From Zygnema cylindricum (Eukaryota > Streptophyta > Zygnematophyceae > Zygnematales > Zygnemataceae), in the NCBI GenBank assembly GCA_037447655.1, contig JBBHKE010001150.1, positions 1-54,161 on the forward strand: a stretch of 54,161 nt of DNA, given 5' to 3'. The position numbers were made by a program, and so were the translations under genes. Numbering within the stretch: the first letter of the stretch is position 1; each line of letters starts with the position of its first letter. Shown in pieces: positions 28,441 to 39,200 of the stretch. Below the pieces are notes generated by a model. That model did not search any database. It was not told the origin of the DNA and saw only the letters and a program-made list of their open reading frames with translations.

Positions 28441-31400
28441 TTATACTTTCTCCTTAACAAAGCTAAGTCTAATGTCCATGTGTTTGGCTTTAAAGTGATG
28501 TTTAGGATTGGCAGAAGTGGCAATGGCAGCTTGATTATCACAAAACACTTTTTGGACACCACTCTTAAGATGACCAAGCTCACCAAGCAAAGACTTGACC
28601 CACATTAATTCTTTTACAGCAGAGCAAGAAGCCATGTACTCAGCCTCCATGGTGGACTGAGCAATGATCTTTTGCTGCTTGCTGCTCCAGCTGCAAGAAC
28701 CATCACCAACATACAATACATATCCAGATGTGCATCTCCTCATAAGAGCATCCCCATAGCTGGCATCACTCCAAGTGGTGATGTCAGTATTGTTCCCACC
28801 CAAATGCAACCATAGATCCCTAGTCCCTATGAGATATCTAAGGACTCTCTTAGCTGCCTCCCAATCTTTCTTAGTGGGAGCATTCAGACTCCTACTTAGT
28901 ACTCCTACAGCTGCGGCTAATGTCCGGACAGGTGCAATTCATAAAATATATTAGGCTGCCCACTACTTGTCTATAAGGGATGGTCTGCATAAATCTTTTC
29001 TCTTCCGGGCCTACCTCATCATCTAAGATTATAACTCCCTCTTCCTCACTCCCCTCACTTCCCTTCATTAATTCCATAGGAGTGGTACAACTATTAGCCT
29101 TGTCCATTTGGAATTTTTCTAACATATTTCCAATGGCCTCGTTTTGAGTTAATCTTATTATCTTTCTATCTCTGTCTCTTTCTACCTGAATTCCCAAAAT
29201 ATACCTTGCTTCTCCCATATCCTTCATCTCAAATCTTCCTTTTAAATCATTTTTCAACTTAATTATTTTATCCATAGATTTACTTAAAACAAGCAAATCA
29301 TCTACATAAATTGCAATAAAAATAATTCCTTCCTCATCTTCAAACAAATAAATTGAGTGATCTGAACTGATCCGAATATATCCCAAACCTCTAAGAAACT
29401 CATCGAGCTTCTTGTTCCATTGCCGGGGCGCCTGTTTCAACCCCTACAAAGATTTGATCAATCGGCATACCTTGCTTTCCTCCCCTTGCTCCACAAATCC
29501 TTTGGGTTGTCACATAAAAAATTCCTCTTCCAACTCTCCATGTAGAAAGGCCGTCTTGATGTCCATCTGATGCACTTTCATGTCTTGTGCTGCCGCCATA
29601 CTGAGAAGTATCCGAACCGAAGGAAACGTGGCGACCGGAGCAAAAGTCTCCTCGTAGTCAATTCCCTCTTTCTGGGTAAATCCCTTCGCCACTAACCGAG
29701 CCTTGTAGCGCTCAATGATGTTATCTGGGTTGAGTTTCATCTTAAATACCCAGTTCCACCCAATTGGCTTCGTGTGAGGAGGACAATCCACCAATTCCCA
29801 TGTATCGGCCGCCATAATTGAGGCCATGTCCTCATTAATGGTTGTCTTCCACCGGTTTCTCTCAAGAGAAGTCATTGCCTCATTATAAGTTTGAGGTTCA
29901 TCGGGGTGAGACAGTTTCGTTACCTTATTGTTAACTTACCTCTCTTGCAGTCTTTTGTTGCTTCTTCTTCCTCCCTCAAACTCGGTTGCCGCAATAGATG
30001 GCTCTTTTGGATTCTTCCGAACAGTTTCTGCTTCTCCCCTGTCCCTTGATTCCGGGTCGATTTCCACCTCGTCTTCCGCTTCGGTTGGCGTTAATACTGG
30101 GGGTTTCACATTTGGATCCTTCTCCATCTGATCTGTACCTGCAAGATCATCATCTTCTTTAAATCCTAGATAGTTGGGAAGCTCAAAGTCATCAGAATTT
30201 TCGGACTCAAATCTGGTTTTGACTGTCTTTGTATGCTTAAAGGGATCTACAGATTTTCCTTCATCCATAACCACTAGATGCTTCACTGGGATAATATCCT
30301 CTCTTTTGAGATCATAGACTCTATATCCTTTTACATCTTCATCATATCCTAGTAGATATCCTGGTTTTCCTTTTGGGTCTAACTTCCAGTTTGACCGATC
30401 TGTGTTTAAACTGAACACTTGACTACCGAAAATGTTTATGTGTGAAACATCTGGTTTTCGGCCTGTCCATCTCTAATATGGTGTTTGGACTTTTAATGCT
30501 GAAGTAAGAACTCTATTCTTGAGATAATTTGCATAGTTCATTACTTCAGCCCAAAACTTATTTCCTATCTTTTTATCTGACGGCATACTTCTAGCACTAT
30601 CACTCTATAATCTAATTAATCTTTCAGCTACACCATTTTGCTCAAGATTTTCAAAAACTGTCTTTTGGTGTTGCATTCCATCTTCTCTCAGAAAATCCTT
30701 CAACTTATTAGAGGTATACTCTCCACTATTGTCACTCCTTACTTTCTTGATTGAGGTTTCATGGAGTTTTTCACTCCATGCTTTATATTGTTTAAAACAT
30801 TCCTGAGCCTTTGACTTATTTTTCAAAAAATACACCCTTGAATACCGAGACCAATCATCGGTGTTAGTCATCATAAATCTCTTCCCCCCGGGTGATGCCA
30901 CTCTGGCCCGCCCCCAAATATCTGTGTGTACTAAATCTATAATATTTTCTCCCTTATAGGTGGCAGTTTTTGGGAAGGGTAACCTGTGTGCTTTACCTTG
31001 AGCACATCCACTACAATCACCTAAATTCTCACTTTCACCGAACTGAATCCCTTCCACTACTCCCATCTTTTTCATCTCTCTTAACTTATCTAGATTCACA
31101 TGCCCAAGCCTCTTATGCCACAACATTATATCATGAACACCAACATAATAAAGTTTCTTCTTTTCATTTCTTAAAACCAGCCTAAACATCCCTTGGCTAC
31201 CTTTTTAAGCAGTAAAATAAACTTCCTCCTCAAAACTAGCAGTAAAGACTCCTTTCCTTGTGCTAGTATCAAAACCCTTATCATCTAATACAGACGTAGA
31301 GATGAGGTTTTTGTTCCGCTTCAGAATAAACAATACATCGGAGAATGTAACTATAGATGTCTTCCTTTCTACTAACACTTTTAGATCTACCGATCCTACA

Positions 31401-31523
31401 AGAGTAGTAGTGACTATCCCCCCATCCCCGTACTCTATCTCTATGGTGGGAATCTTTCTTATCTTAGTGAACACGTGTATATCTTTACACATGTGCATAG
31501 ATGCACCTGAATCTACAATCTAG
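28441..31523 (-). pseudogene. Copia pol pseudogene (protease, integrase, RT, RNase H)
   Basis: The reading order is protease (DSGASMHMCKD at about 31513-31481), GAG-pre-integrase and integrase (HKRLGHVNLDKL, CSGCAQGK, HTDIWG, SDNSGEY; 31189 down to about 30000), reverse transcriptase (29875-28892, active site YVDDLLV) and RNase H (28809-28441, DASYGDALMRR). Breaks seen: a 4-bp CTAG at 31520-31523 splits the W-IVDSGAS protease motif and adds a stop; stops near 30605, at 30473-30475 and 29510-29512, and at 29444-29446 (SLYGLKQ became SL-stop-GLKQ); an extra base near 28914 shifts the frame between RT and RNase H. The breaks are described, not repaired. Confidence 0.9.
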
Positions 31524-31605
31524 CCAGTTCACCTTTCAATCCACCGAAAGCACATTTTTGCTTTCGTGGAATTTGGACCTCGTTTTTCGCTTCCAACTCC
31601 TCATC

Positions 31606-32586
31606 CTATAAGAGTTCATCGTCCTCGTCCTCGAATTCGGCCTCATGTACCTGTGTCACAAGGGCCTTTTTCTTTCCTCTCGAGGGTCCACCGGTCTGCC
31701 CCTCCTTTAACCGCAGTTCAGTTAACTTAGTGCACTCGGCCATATAGTGCCCTGGATTCTTACAAAAATGGCACAAACCATTGGGAGTCCTTGGTCCGAA
31801 CTCCTCGGTCTGATTTTTCTGCCCCTCCCCTCGATAATTTCCGACCTGTTTCCTGGAATCATTGTTCCTCCAAACGGTCCTAGCAGCCAAGGCTTGCCCA
31901 CTCTTTCCTCCACTTCGGATCTCATTCATATTCTCCCGAACGAGAATCATCCCTACCACAGAATTACAAATCCACCTTGAGTCCGCCAAGTCCTCCACAC
32001 GGTTGACTATGTTCTCGAACTCATCGGGTAACTTCATCAATAAACAGTTAACCTTTTCCTTTTCACTAAATACTTTTCCAAAACTCTCTAGTTCCATGAA
32101 AAGTGTAGCAAGCTCATTGCAAAAATTGAACATCTTCCCCTCTTTGTATAGATAATCCTTAATTTTCTGATCAACCAACTGTTGTTGCTGAATCGTACCA
32201 CTTTGGTACATCTCTATGAGAGCCACCAAAAGATCGGATGCCCTCTCTACCTGCAAATGAGGAGATGCAAGCCCTTGAGTAAGATGGCGGAGGATGAAGT
32301 GCTTTGCCGCCATATTGTTGAAGTCCCAGGCATCAGTATCATTCTCCTCGTTCCTCGGAATAGGTGTCGTGAATGCCGAACTAATTCCTATTGGTGAGAT
32401 CGTCTCCTTCTCCTTTCCTTTGTCCACCACCTCCCCTTCTTTTGTCTCCTCCGTTGAAGATGGATCTGCATCTCTGGTGAATCTACTTCCTCCAAATCGT
32501 GGAGGGGTCCCAAGTCTTGATGGACGCCTCACCCGTCCACTCACTATTCCCCAAAACCGTTTCTCACATAGAGCTCCTATCATCAT
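31606..32586 (-). pseudogene. Copia gag-like frame with zinc knuckle
   Basis: A 326-codon open frame. The middle resembles the copia gag (UBN2-type) region with LLMKLPDEFENIV, and the CCHC knuckle CHFCKNPGHYMAEC lies near residues 272-285. The N-terminus is uncertain. The frame closes before protease, so no gag-pol fusion can be made from this copy. Confidence 0.85.
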
Positions 32587-32650
32587 ACTTTCCTAGTATA
32601 TGAAGCCAGCTCCATTGAAGATGTTCACCCTAGAGGGTGGGCCCATAACC

Positions 32651-33684
32651 TGTAACTGTGAGACCTCCATAGGTCCTCAGAGTAGGCAGCTCACAGTAAG
32701 CCTCCAGGATAATCCTGGCCCCTTTGTGTTTCAGCAAGTATAATTGCCACTGTGACAGACAAAAACTCTGACCACCTTTACCTATGTAAAGGGAAGACTC
32801 CTCTGACTCTATAGCAAAAAGAATCTTTGAATTTGCTCCCTTGAGCAGTAAGTTATGAAGGGTCAAAGTTGACCTTTTGTTCAGAAGCTCTCTGGGAGAG
32901 AGGGTCCAATCTATCAAATTTTTCTAAGTCCTATCCTTCTCCAAAACTCTATCTTCTGAAGTACGGCACCAATCATAATACTGTATCACATAAAGGTACA
33001 GGTGCCGGTGTACTTTCTGTACGGCCATTGTACGACATGGCCAACAAGTCGACACATGTCACTTTTGGATTCGTTTCTGTAATCCCCGGAGATGCCGTAA
33101 TCCAATGTGATTGTGCCACGTGGCAATTGATTTGAAGTCGACCGCAAACTGCCGAAAACCTATTCTGCGATCTCGGCATGCTTCGTGGCCGTTCGATTAA
33201 GCCGGATTACAATCGTGGGCGTCATAAATACTTGCGTAATATTTGTTTTGTCTTCGAAACAAGATGCGTGGTATCCGTTTCTGATGTTTCGTACGCCCTA
33301 AATTACAAACATTATCTTTGTCTAAATATAACGTTAAATGAAATAGCCTACGTGTTAACATTTAAGTAGCTACCAAACCTTATATCTTTAACCTTGATCT
33401 TATACTAATTGGCTAAGTCATCCGACTACCGGCTACCCTGACAGACTGCAGGTTCCAGGTTCAAATCCTGGGGTCCATCAAGATCTATTCTGGTAAAATC
33501 TACCAACCTAATGTCTGTCCCCGTCGGGATAGCATAGGCGGCCATGGCTCTATCTCCCTCTCCAACTTTCAGTGATTGCGACAAGTGTGGGAGCTGGAGA
33601 GAGGAGTTAGAGATAGATTGCCTTTGCTTCTTTTCTGCATTTTACAAAACATAGAAAATACTAAAATAACCTTTATTTTCTACA
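32651..33684 (-). repeat. Copia 5' LTR
   Basis: Right LTR, 5' in element orientation. The minus strand has GATATAAGG near 33376-33384, a plausible promoter TATA, immediately downstream of an antisense tRNA-like module (33397-33477). The 17 bases inside the LTR (GGTTATGGGCCCACCCT) do not match the initiator-Met primer site. Confidence 0.93.
33397..33477 (+). other. tRNA-like module in Copia 5' LTR
   Basis: Contains a perfect B box GGTTCAAATCC (33458-33468) inside a T-arm-like CCAGG...CCTGG hairpin. Upstream are an A-box-like AATTGGCTAAGTC and a GGGGTCCA end. The anticodon region is extended. Confidence 0.55.
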
Positions 33685-33917
33685 GAAGTTTACGTCGTTG
33701 TCGCCACTCCCTCTCCTTCTCACACTCCTGCTATTATCTCACATTTTTGGGAACGAAATACAACGATACTGGTATGAAATGAAAGAGCTTTGAAAAAGAA
33801 ACTTTTCGACAACCTTGTATTTTGATGGCATGTCTAGGGAGGAAAGACGAAAAAACGAAATGGGAAAGCCACGGCGGAAGGTTTTGGAATTAGTGACATC
33901 GATGTTGTCACAAGTGA

Positions 33918-34730
33918 GGGTACTTTCGCATGTAACCGAAACTTAGTATTGTTACTTTGTTTTTTAGCGAAGAATCTTCGTACAACTTTTAGTGCATTTG
34001 GATAAAAACGCAAATAACTTGTTACCTAAAAAATGACTTACGTAGACGTTCACGAAACTATGTGACAGATGAAGTGGTACACACAATGAGGCGAAACTTC
34101 CACTCGGCTTCAATTTGAGGCGTCTCTCCGCACGCTGTACAATTTTTGTGACTTCGTCATGTTCGTACGCCACATTGTCGACGTGTCAAAACCTTAAAAT
34201 ACCTTTCGCTGTCGCACAAAAATGCGGTTTCGTTTTTCGTCTTCCCACTTGCCGACAGGTGCCCAATGTTTTTCTTACGCCGTATGTGTGAAGACACGTG
34301 TGTTTGAGAGAGACGGCCCCCTGTATGTAAATTAGCGCACGGAAAACAGTACGCACAGGCTGTAAACGTGCAGTGGGGATTCTTTTTTTGGTTCTCCGCG
34401 CACAAAAATTGAAAAAACTTCTGACACGTGCGACAGCATCTGCCTATTCGCTCACCTTATTAGACTATATTTAAAATCACCTCGCGAGGTGATTTGATGT
34501 AAAGTTTGAACATGTGCTGGAAGGACGCGAAAATGGGTCGAAATGCGGTAGACGACAAATTGCATCCCACTAGACGACAAACTACTGTACGTATAGAATT
34601 TCAAAGTTACGCAACTTGTGCTGTTGTAATTTCAATTTTTTGGTATAGCTGCGGATTTTATCGTTTTATTCTAAGTAATGAAGGAGAACGACAGAAAATA
34701 ACTGTAACTTTAGCACATGCGAAAGTACCC
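33918..34730. mobile_element. Harbinger-like MITE H1, TGA target duplication
   Basis: Ends GGGTACTTTCGCATGT and GCGAAAGTACCC, with TGA on both sides (33915-33917, 34731-34733). G2, which lacks this insertion, reads CAAGTGAGCATGGCG across the same site, confirming the empty-site sequence. Contains the 20-bp palindrome AATCACCTCGCGAGGTGATT near 34477-34496. Confidence 0.88.
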
Positions 34731-35010
34731 TGAGCATGACGCCACAATGTCACAAAACCCTACACATCTACAATGTCACAGAAATCTAGACGTCTACAAC
34801 TGTCACTGTTTTTGTCAGCGTCACCAATTGTCAAGAAGATTCGTAGTCATCTTCAACCGTCACAAGTTGTACCTACGTCTACAACCGTCACCTTTCAAAG
34901 TTCTGATTTCATTTTCACATATTAGAACGCCATGAAAAGTAGAACAGAGAATCTTCACTAAAATCCGAAGTACTTCTTCAAAGTATTGATTACATGGGGA
35001 CACCCCCTTA

Positions 35011-36218
35011 AAGCTTTAGATTCCTTGGGCTACTTGAAAGTAAGACCTTATGGCCAATCAATGTACTCACTCTGATGTAAAAATAGGGCCAAAAAAGTAT
35101 CTCATTGCCGGTTTTTTCTAATATGTTTTAACTCTTACGACTGCAGGCACATGAAAAGCTTGGACCGCGAGATGTTCTTTAAAAAATTTGCCTACCCTCC
35201 TGAAATCACTACTCAATTTCTTCAGTTGTTTGTCTCCTGTGCTATTCAAAAATGAACTATTTCTAAGATTTTCACCAGAAAATACTGACCTAATTTCATA
35301 CTTCATTTTCACACTTCATTTGGGACATTCTGCTTTCAGATGAAACTTTCCATATATCAAGCAAACACACATCGGTAATCTCTAATGTGTCTCGAAATGT
35401 CCTTCGTATTTTTCAATTCTTTCCGAATGAATCAGTTAATGCCACAAAGCTCAGCTGCAAATTAGAAATTTCAAAACCTTCCCGTTGTTTTTTAAAAGGA
35501 TCGTACATGTTTTTTCTTTGAAGGATCCAAATCCCTGCCTCAAAAACACCTAAAAACCCCCAAAAAACCCTTAAAAAAAGCTCAGTCGGTCTTTCCCATA
35601 TACCTGTACACATTATGAGAACATATAAACTACACTACATATCCGCATAAAAAACCTCTTCTTCTTTCGGATCACTTCCCAGCCTCCATTTAGGGTATCC
35701 TCTCCCCCATTTAGCTTGAGAAAAAGTAAAAATAAAAGGGTAAATGCGAATACAACTCCCGTAAATCGAACTAAATCATCACAGCCGGACCGACCGTCTA
35801 AAAAGAAGAAAGCCTTTGTCGCTGTACCTGTCCATACTAAAAGTATTTTGCCAGTGTCCCTGTCCATTGACCTCACTAAATGTGGTATGCTCATTCGAAT
35901 CTTTGCACTCTTCTCCGTACAAAATAAGGAATCCAGGCAGATTTTTGTCCAAGCTGTTTCCAGACAAAACAAGCTGTTTCCAGACCGGTTTATGTATGAC
36001 TCCGTTCACATCGAATACGGTGGCCATGTAGATTTTTGTTATCTGTCCACACCAAATATGGTGCCCCAGGCAGGATTTAGTCCGACTCTCAAATACGATG
36101 GGTGCCCAGGCAGATCTGGGCTGTCACGGTCCACACCAAAGCTTGTACCAAGGCAGATTATTTTTGTCTCTATCCACACCAAATGAAGTGTATTTTTGTC
36201 CACACTAGATACAGTGTG
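35011..36218. other. Downstream region of the SCA7 gene, with degenerate repeats
   Basis: Contains AAGCTGTTTCCAGAC twice (about 35951-35984). From about 35880 to 36215 there are degenerate ~60-bp units of the type GTCCACACCAAA...CCAGGCAGATTTTTGTC, which may fall in the 3' UTR of the SCA7 gene. No other gene recognised. Confidence 0.45.
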
Positions 36219-39200
36219 TCAGGGCAATGCCCCCCAGTCAGTTGCCGAGCCTGCCAGCATGGCGGATCCTGAAGGACTCAGGACTGGCGGTTGGAGAGGA
36301 GAAGAGAGCACGTGTACACCTGCATAGGTACGCAAAAAGACAACAAAAAGAAAACAAAAAAAAGAAAAGAAAAACAGGGAGAACGTAAGTCGCCTTTTCA
36401 CTTGCTGTACTTAAAAAGAGACAAGAAATAAATTGACAGGCACCACAATGATACCTTTCATGAATAAAGCATTTGAGTAAAAAAACACAATCTGATTTTA
36501 GACTCGGTTTTAGACCACCCTGGCAATATTTAAAGACCTAATGAGCAAAAGCATAAAAACCAAGAACCCAAAACTAGGGGCAAACATTGCAATGATTTTA
36601 CTATGGTCTTTACATAGAATTACACTAACAAATATCGACTTGTATATCAACCAATCCAATTTGAAGAGTTAATTACAACAAGATCATTGATGAGCCTAAA
36701 GACACGTTTGCATGTACACATACTTCAAAACTTCATAAATGACACACCGTTATTATCATTCCAATTTGAAGAAACAATTTGTAAAGCTCTCCCACATCAA
36801 AAGATTATGCACCTCCTCAGGTTTCAGTCAACAGAATAAAAAGGCAAGTCTTTTTCAACCTTTTCTACCAGTTCCCCTAAAATTGCAAGGAAAAGAGACG
36901 ACATTTCAATACCATATAGTTTGTACATTACAATGTACATCTTTCATGTATGAAAGCAGTGTGATTTACTCTACCGTATAAAAGGACAACTCCTTCAACC
37001 AATCTAAGAACTGACACCTTCACTAAATAACCAAAAACAAATGTCCAAAACAAGGTCTCATCCATGTTTTGCGAAAATAAATTGTACATACCTGATGGTG
37101 GAGGAAACCCCAACATGCCCACAGTTGAATGACCAGTCCCATGGGCCGGTGGACCCAGGCCCCCAGCAAGCAGACGGTGGAGAGGGTAAGTTTCCTGTGA
37201 GCGAAATCCAGACCCATCTGACAAGCCCAGGGAATGAGCACTACTACTATTGCCTCCAGGCCCTTGTGCCGTCTCTATGCTTCCGAGATGGAGCATCTGC
37301 TGTGGCCGGAGCCCTGGGAGCTGCTGCACAAGCTCCGGAAGGTGGTAAGGCAATGGCTGCCCCTGAGTCTGAGTCTGGGGTAGGAGTTTGGACTGTCCCT
37401 GCCCTCCTACTTCTTGATCGAGTGACAGGGCCAGAGAGAGTTGCTGGTGTTGCTGCTGTTGGAGTTGAATTTGTTGTAATTGTTGTTGTTGTTGTTGCTG
37501 CTGTTGAAGCTGTAAATTGGGGACAGTCTCTTGCGGGTGCATTTTCAGAACCTCCTGTTGCTGGTCTTGCTGGATCCTCGGGAAGGATTTCTGCTGCTTT
37601 AAGCTCTTGGAGGCTTTTGATTTTTGTTGTGCGAGGGCTCCTGCGAGCACGGGCTGAATGGCTGGCTTGGTTTCTGTCGGAGCCTTGGCCTTCCCCTTGG
37701 CCTTCCCCTTCCCCTCCTTCCCTTCCCCACTTAATTCGTGAACCTCCACTGGGCTCTTCCATGTGGCAGGAGGGCTGGTTGGTGTGTCCGCGGAGGGGCT
37801 CGCTTGAGGGGGCAGATTTGCACTCCTTTTCGGACGGGTTTTCGTTTTCTGCAAGAAAGCAAAGAAACATACATCAGGCTTTGAGTCCGGGAACATCCAC
37901 TTCTGCTATGTGCATCTTTCAAGAAACTAGTTGCAAGATCAATTGAGTAGCCAAGTACTCACAGACTTCAAGTTACTCCCAACTTCCCGTTTTTTCTTAA
38001 CTTCAAGTTAGTAAATCTTATCAAATCTTTTGTATCCATTGCCATAGAAAGGTTGCAACCAACTGTCATTCACAAACTGAAACATCAAAAACTAATTTTA
38101 TGTGATCTAACATACAAATCAAATTGTCCAAATGACACTATGAGCAACACCTTATCCCATTGGAACCGCTCAGTAATGCTTCCAGAGCGGCTTTTTGAAA
38201 CTTTCCCCGTCGATGATCCAATTGGGAGAGTTGACAGATTGGCTTCTCGCATCAACAAGGACATCGAACATGAAATTTGGAAAAACCATGTTGAAACAGA
38301 AAAGAGAGCAAGGCAGAATTTGGAAAAATCATGTGACACAGTCGACCAACAAGTGGTCAAATAACAGAAGAGGTCTGTCTTGCTAGAGGAGGATTCAACG
38401 CATGAAAAAGCAAATCGATGTTCTATGACCAACATGCAGAAATTCCGGAAAATGTAACCACAAGAAGCATTCATGTGTGGGCCAGCTCAAATACTGGAAA
38501 GGAATACACAGTCAATCAAGAAAGCTCAAGTTGTGAACCTGATTGGTGACGTTGTTAAAAAATTCATGCCTGTTTGAGAAACTATGCCAAATTCAAAATC
38601 ATGTGGAGCTAATACTAACAAATTTAGCAGGAATTAAACACGTGGCAATTTGGACCTCTGTGATTAGAAATAAACACATATTATTCCACTATTATACTGA
38701 CAAATACCAGTGTTAACAAACATTCCCATCTATCTGCTTTTTTTCTCTGCCGATAATTCGCCACAAGAGCTCATGCTGACAGACACTAACCCGATTCCGA
38801 CGATCGGTTTCTTTTCTCACCAATGTCTATGCGAGACTGAGTTTCTGAGGGTGAGCCAAAAAATAGACCAACCTTAAGGTCGACGGGAGTGGTAAGAATA
38901 GGAAGGGAAGCAGTATTAGGTGCCTTTGTCACGCTGGTCGGCACGTTTAGGAGTGCTGACCCTGGGGCTTGCTTCCCCCCAACTGGCTGGAAAGAATGTA
39001 CAGCAGAGCGAGTGCATGCCTCACGAAACATAGCCCCAACGACCCCTCTCATGCCGTGACGAAGGCGCAGGCAATAGCGTTTGGTTGCAAGGGGCAAAGG
39101 TGCTGCACAGTATTCTACAGCACTCAATCAGTTTGCCTTCCGTTGAAATGTGTGTGTTTGACAACGGGCTCAGCTCGCTTCCTAGACCAAGCTACAGGAT

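Larger units (their letters stand above)
27264..33684 (-). mobile_element. Ty1/copia LTR retrotransposon, full length, inactive
   Basis: LTRs at 27264-28298 (1035 bp) and 32651-33684 (1034 bp) begin TGTAGAAA and end CAGTTACA on the minus strand. A perfect 5-bp target duplication GAAGT flanks the element (27259-27263, 33685-33689). The internal region carries gag with a zinc knuckle, then protease, integrase, reverse transcriptase and RNase H in copia order, all broken. A polypurine tract AAAATAAGGGGAG (28299-28311) abuts the 3' LTR. LTRs are roughly 94-95% identical over the parts I compared, so the insertion is old. It lies within MITE G1. Confidence 0.95.
25355..35007. mobile_element. Harbinger-like MITE G1, split by nested insertions
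   Basis: Left end GGGGGTGTCCCCATGTA and right end TACATGGGGACACCCCC are perfect 17-bp inverted repeats. TTA lies on both sides (25352-25354, 35008-35010). Remaining G1 pieces (25355-25661, 27228-27258, 33690-33914, 34734-35007) line up in order with G2 and G3 near 48-50 kb. They are separated by TRIM2, the Copia element and MITE H1. Original length was roughly 0.9 kb. No transposase. Confidence 0.82.

Noticed and set aside
29936-31189. Active Copia polymerase gene
   Set aside because: Several in-frame stops, a 4-bp insertion and a frameshift interrupt it.
31606-32586. Host zinc-knuckle gene
   Set aside because: Placed between LTRs in copia order, directly upstream of protease and integrase sequences.
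37041-37946. 301-codon plus-strand open frame
   Set aside because: It is the antisense shadow of the Q-rich exon (37092-37848) of the SCA7 gene, which has matching splice sites and phase on the minus strand.
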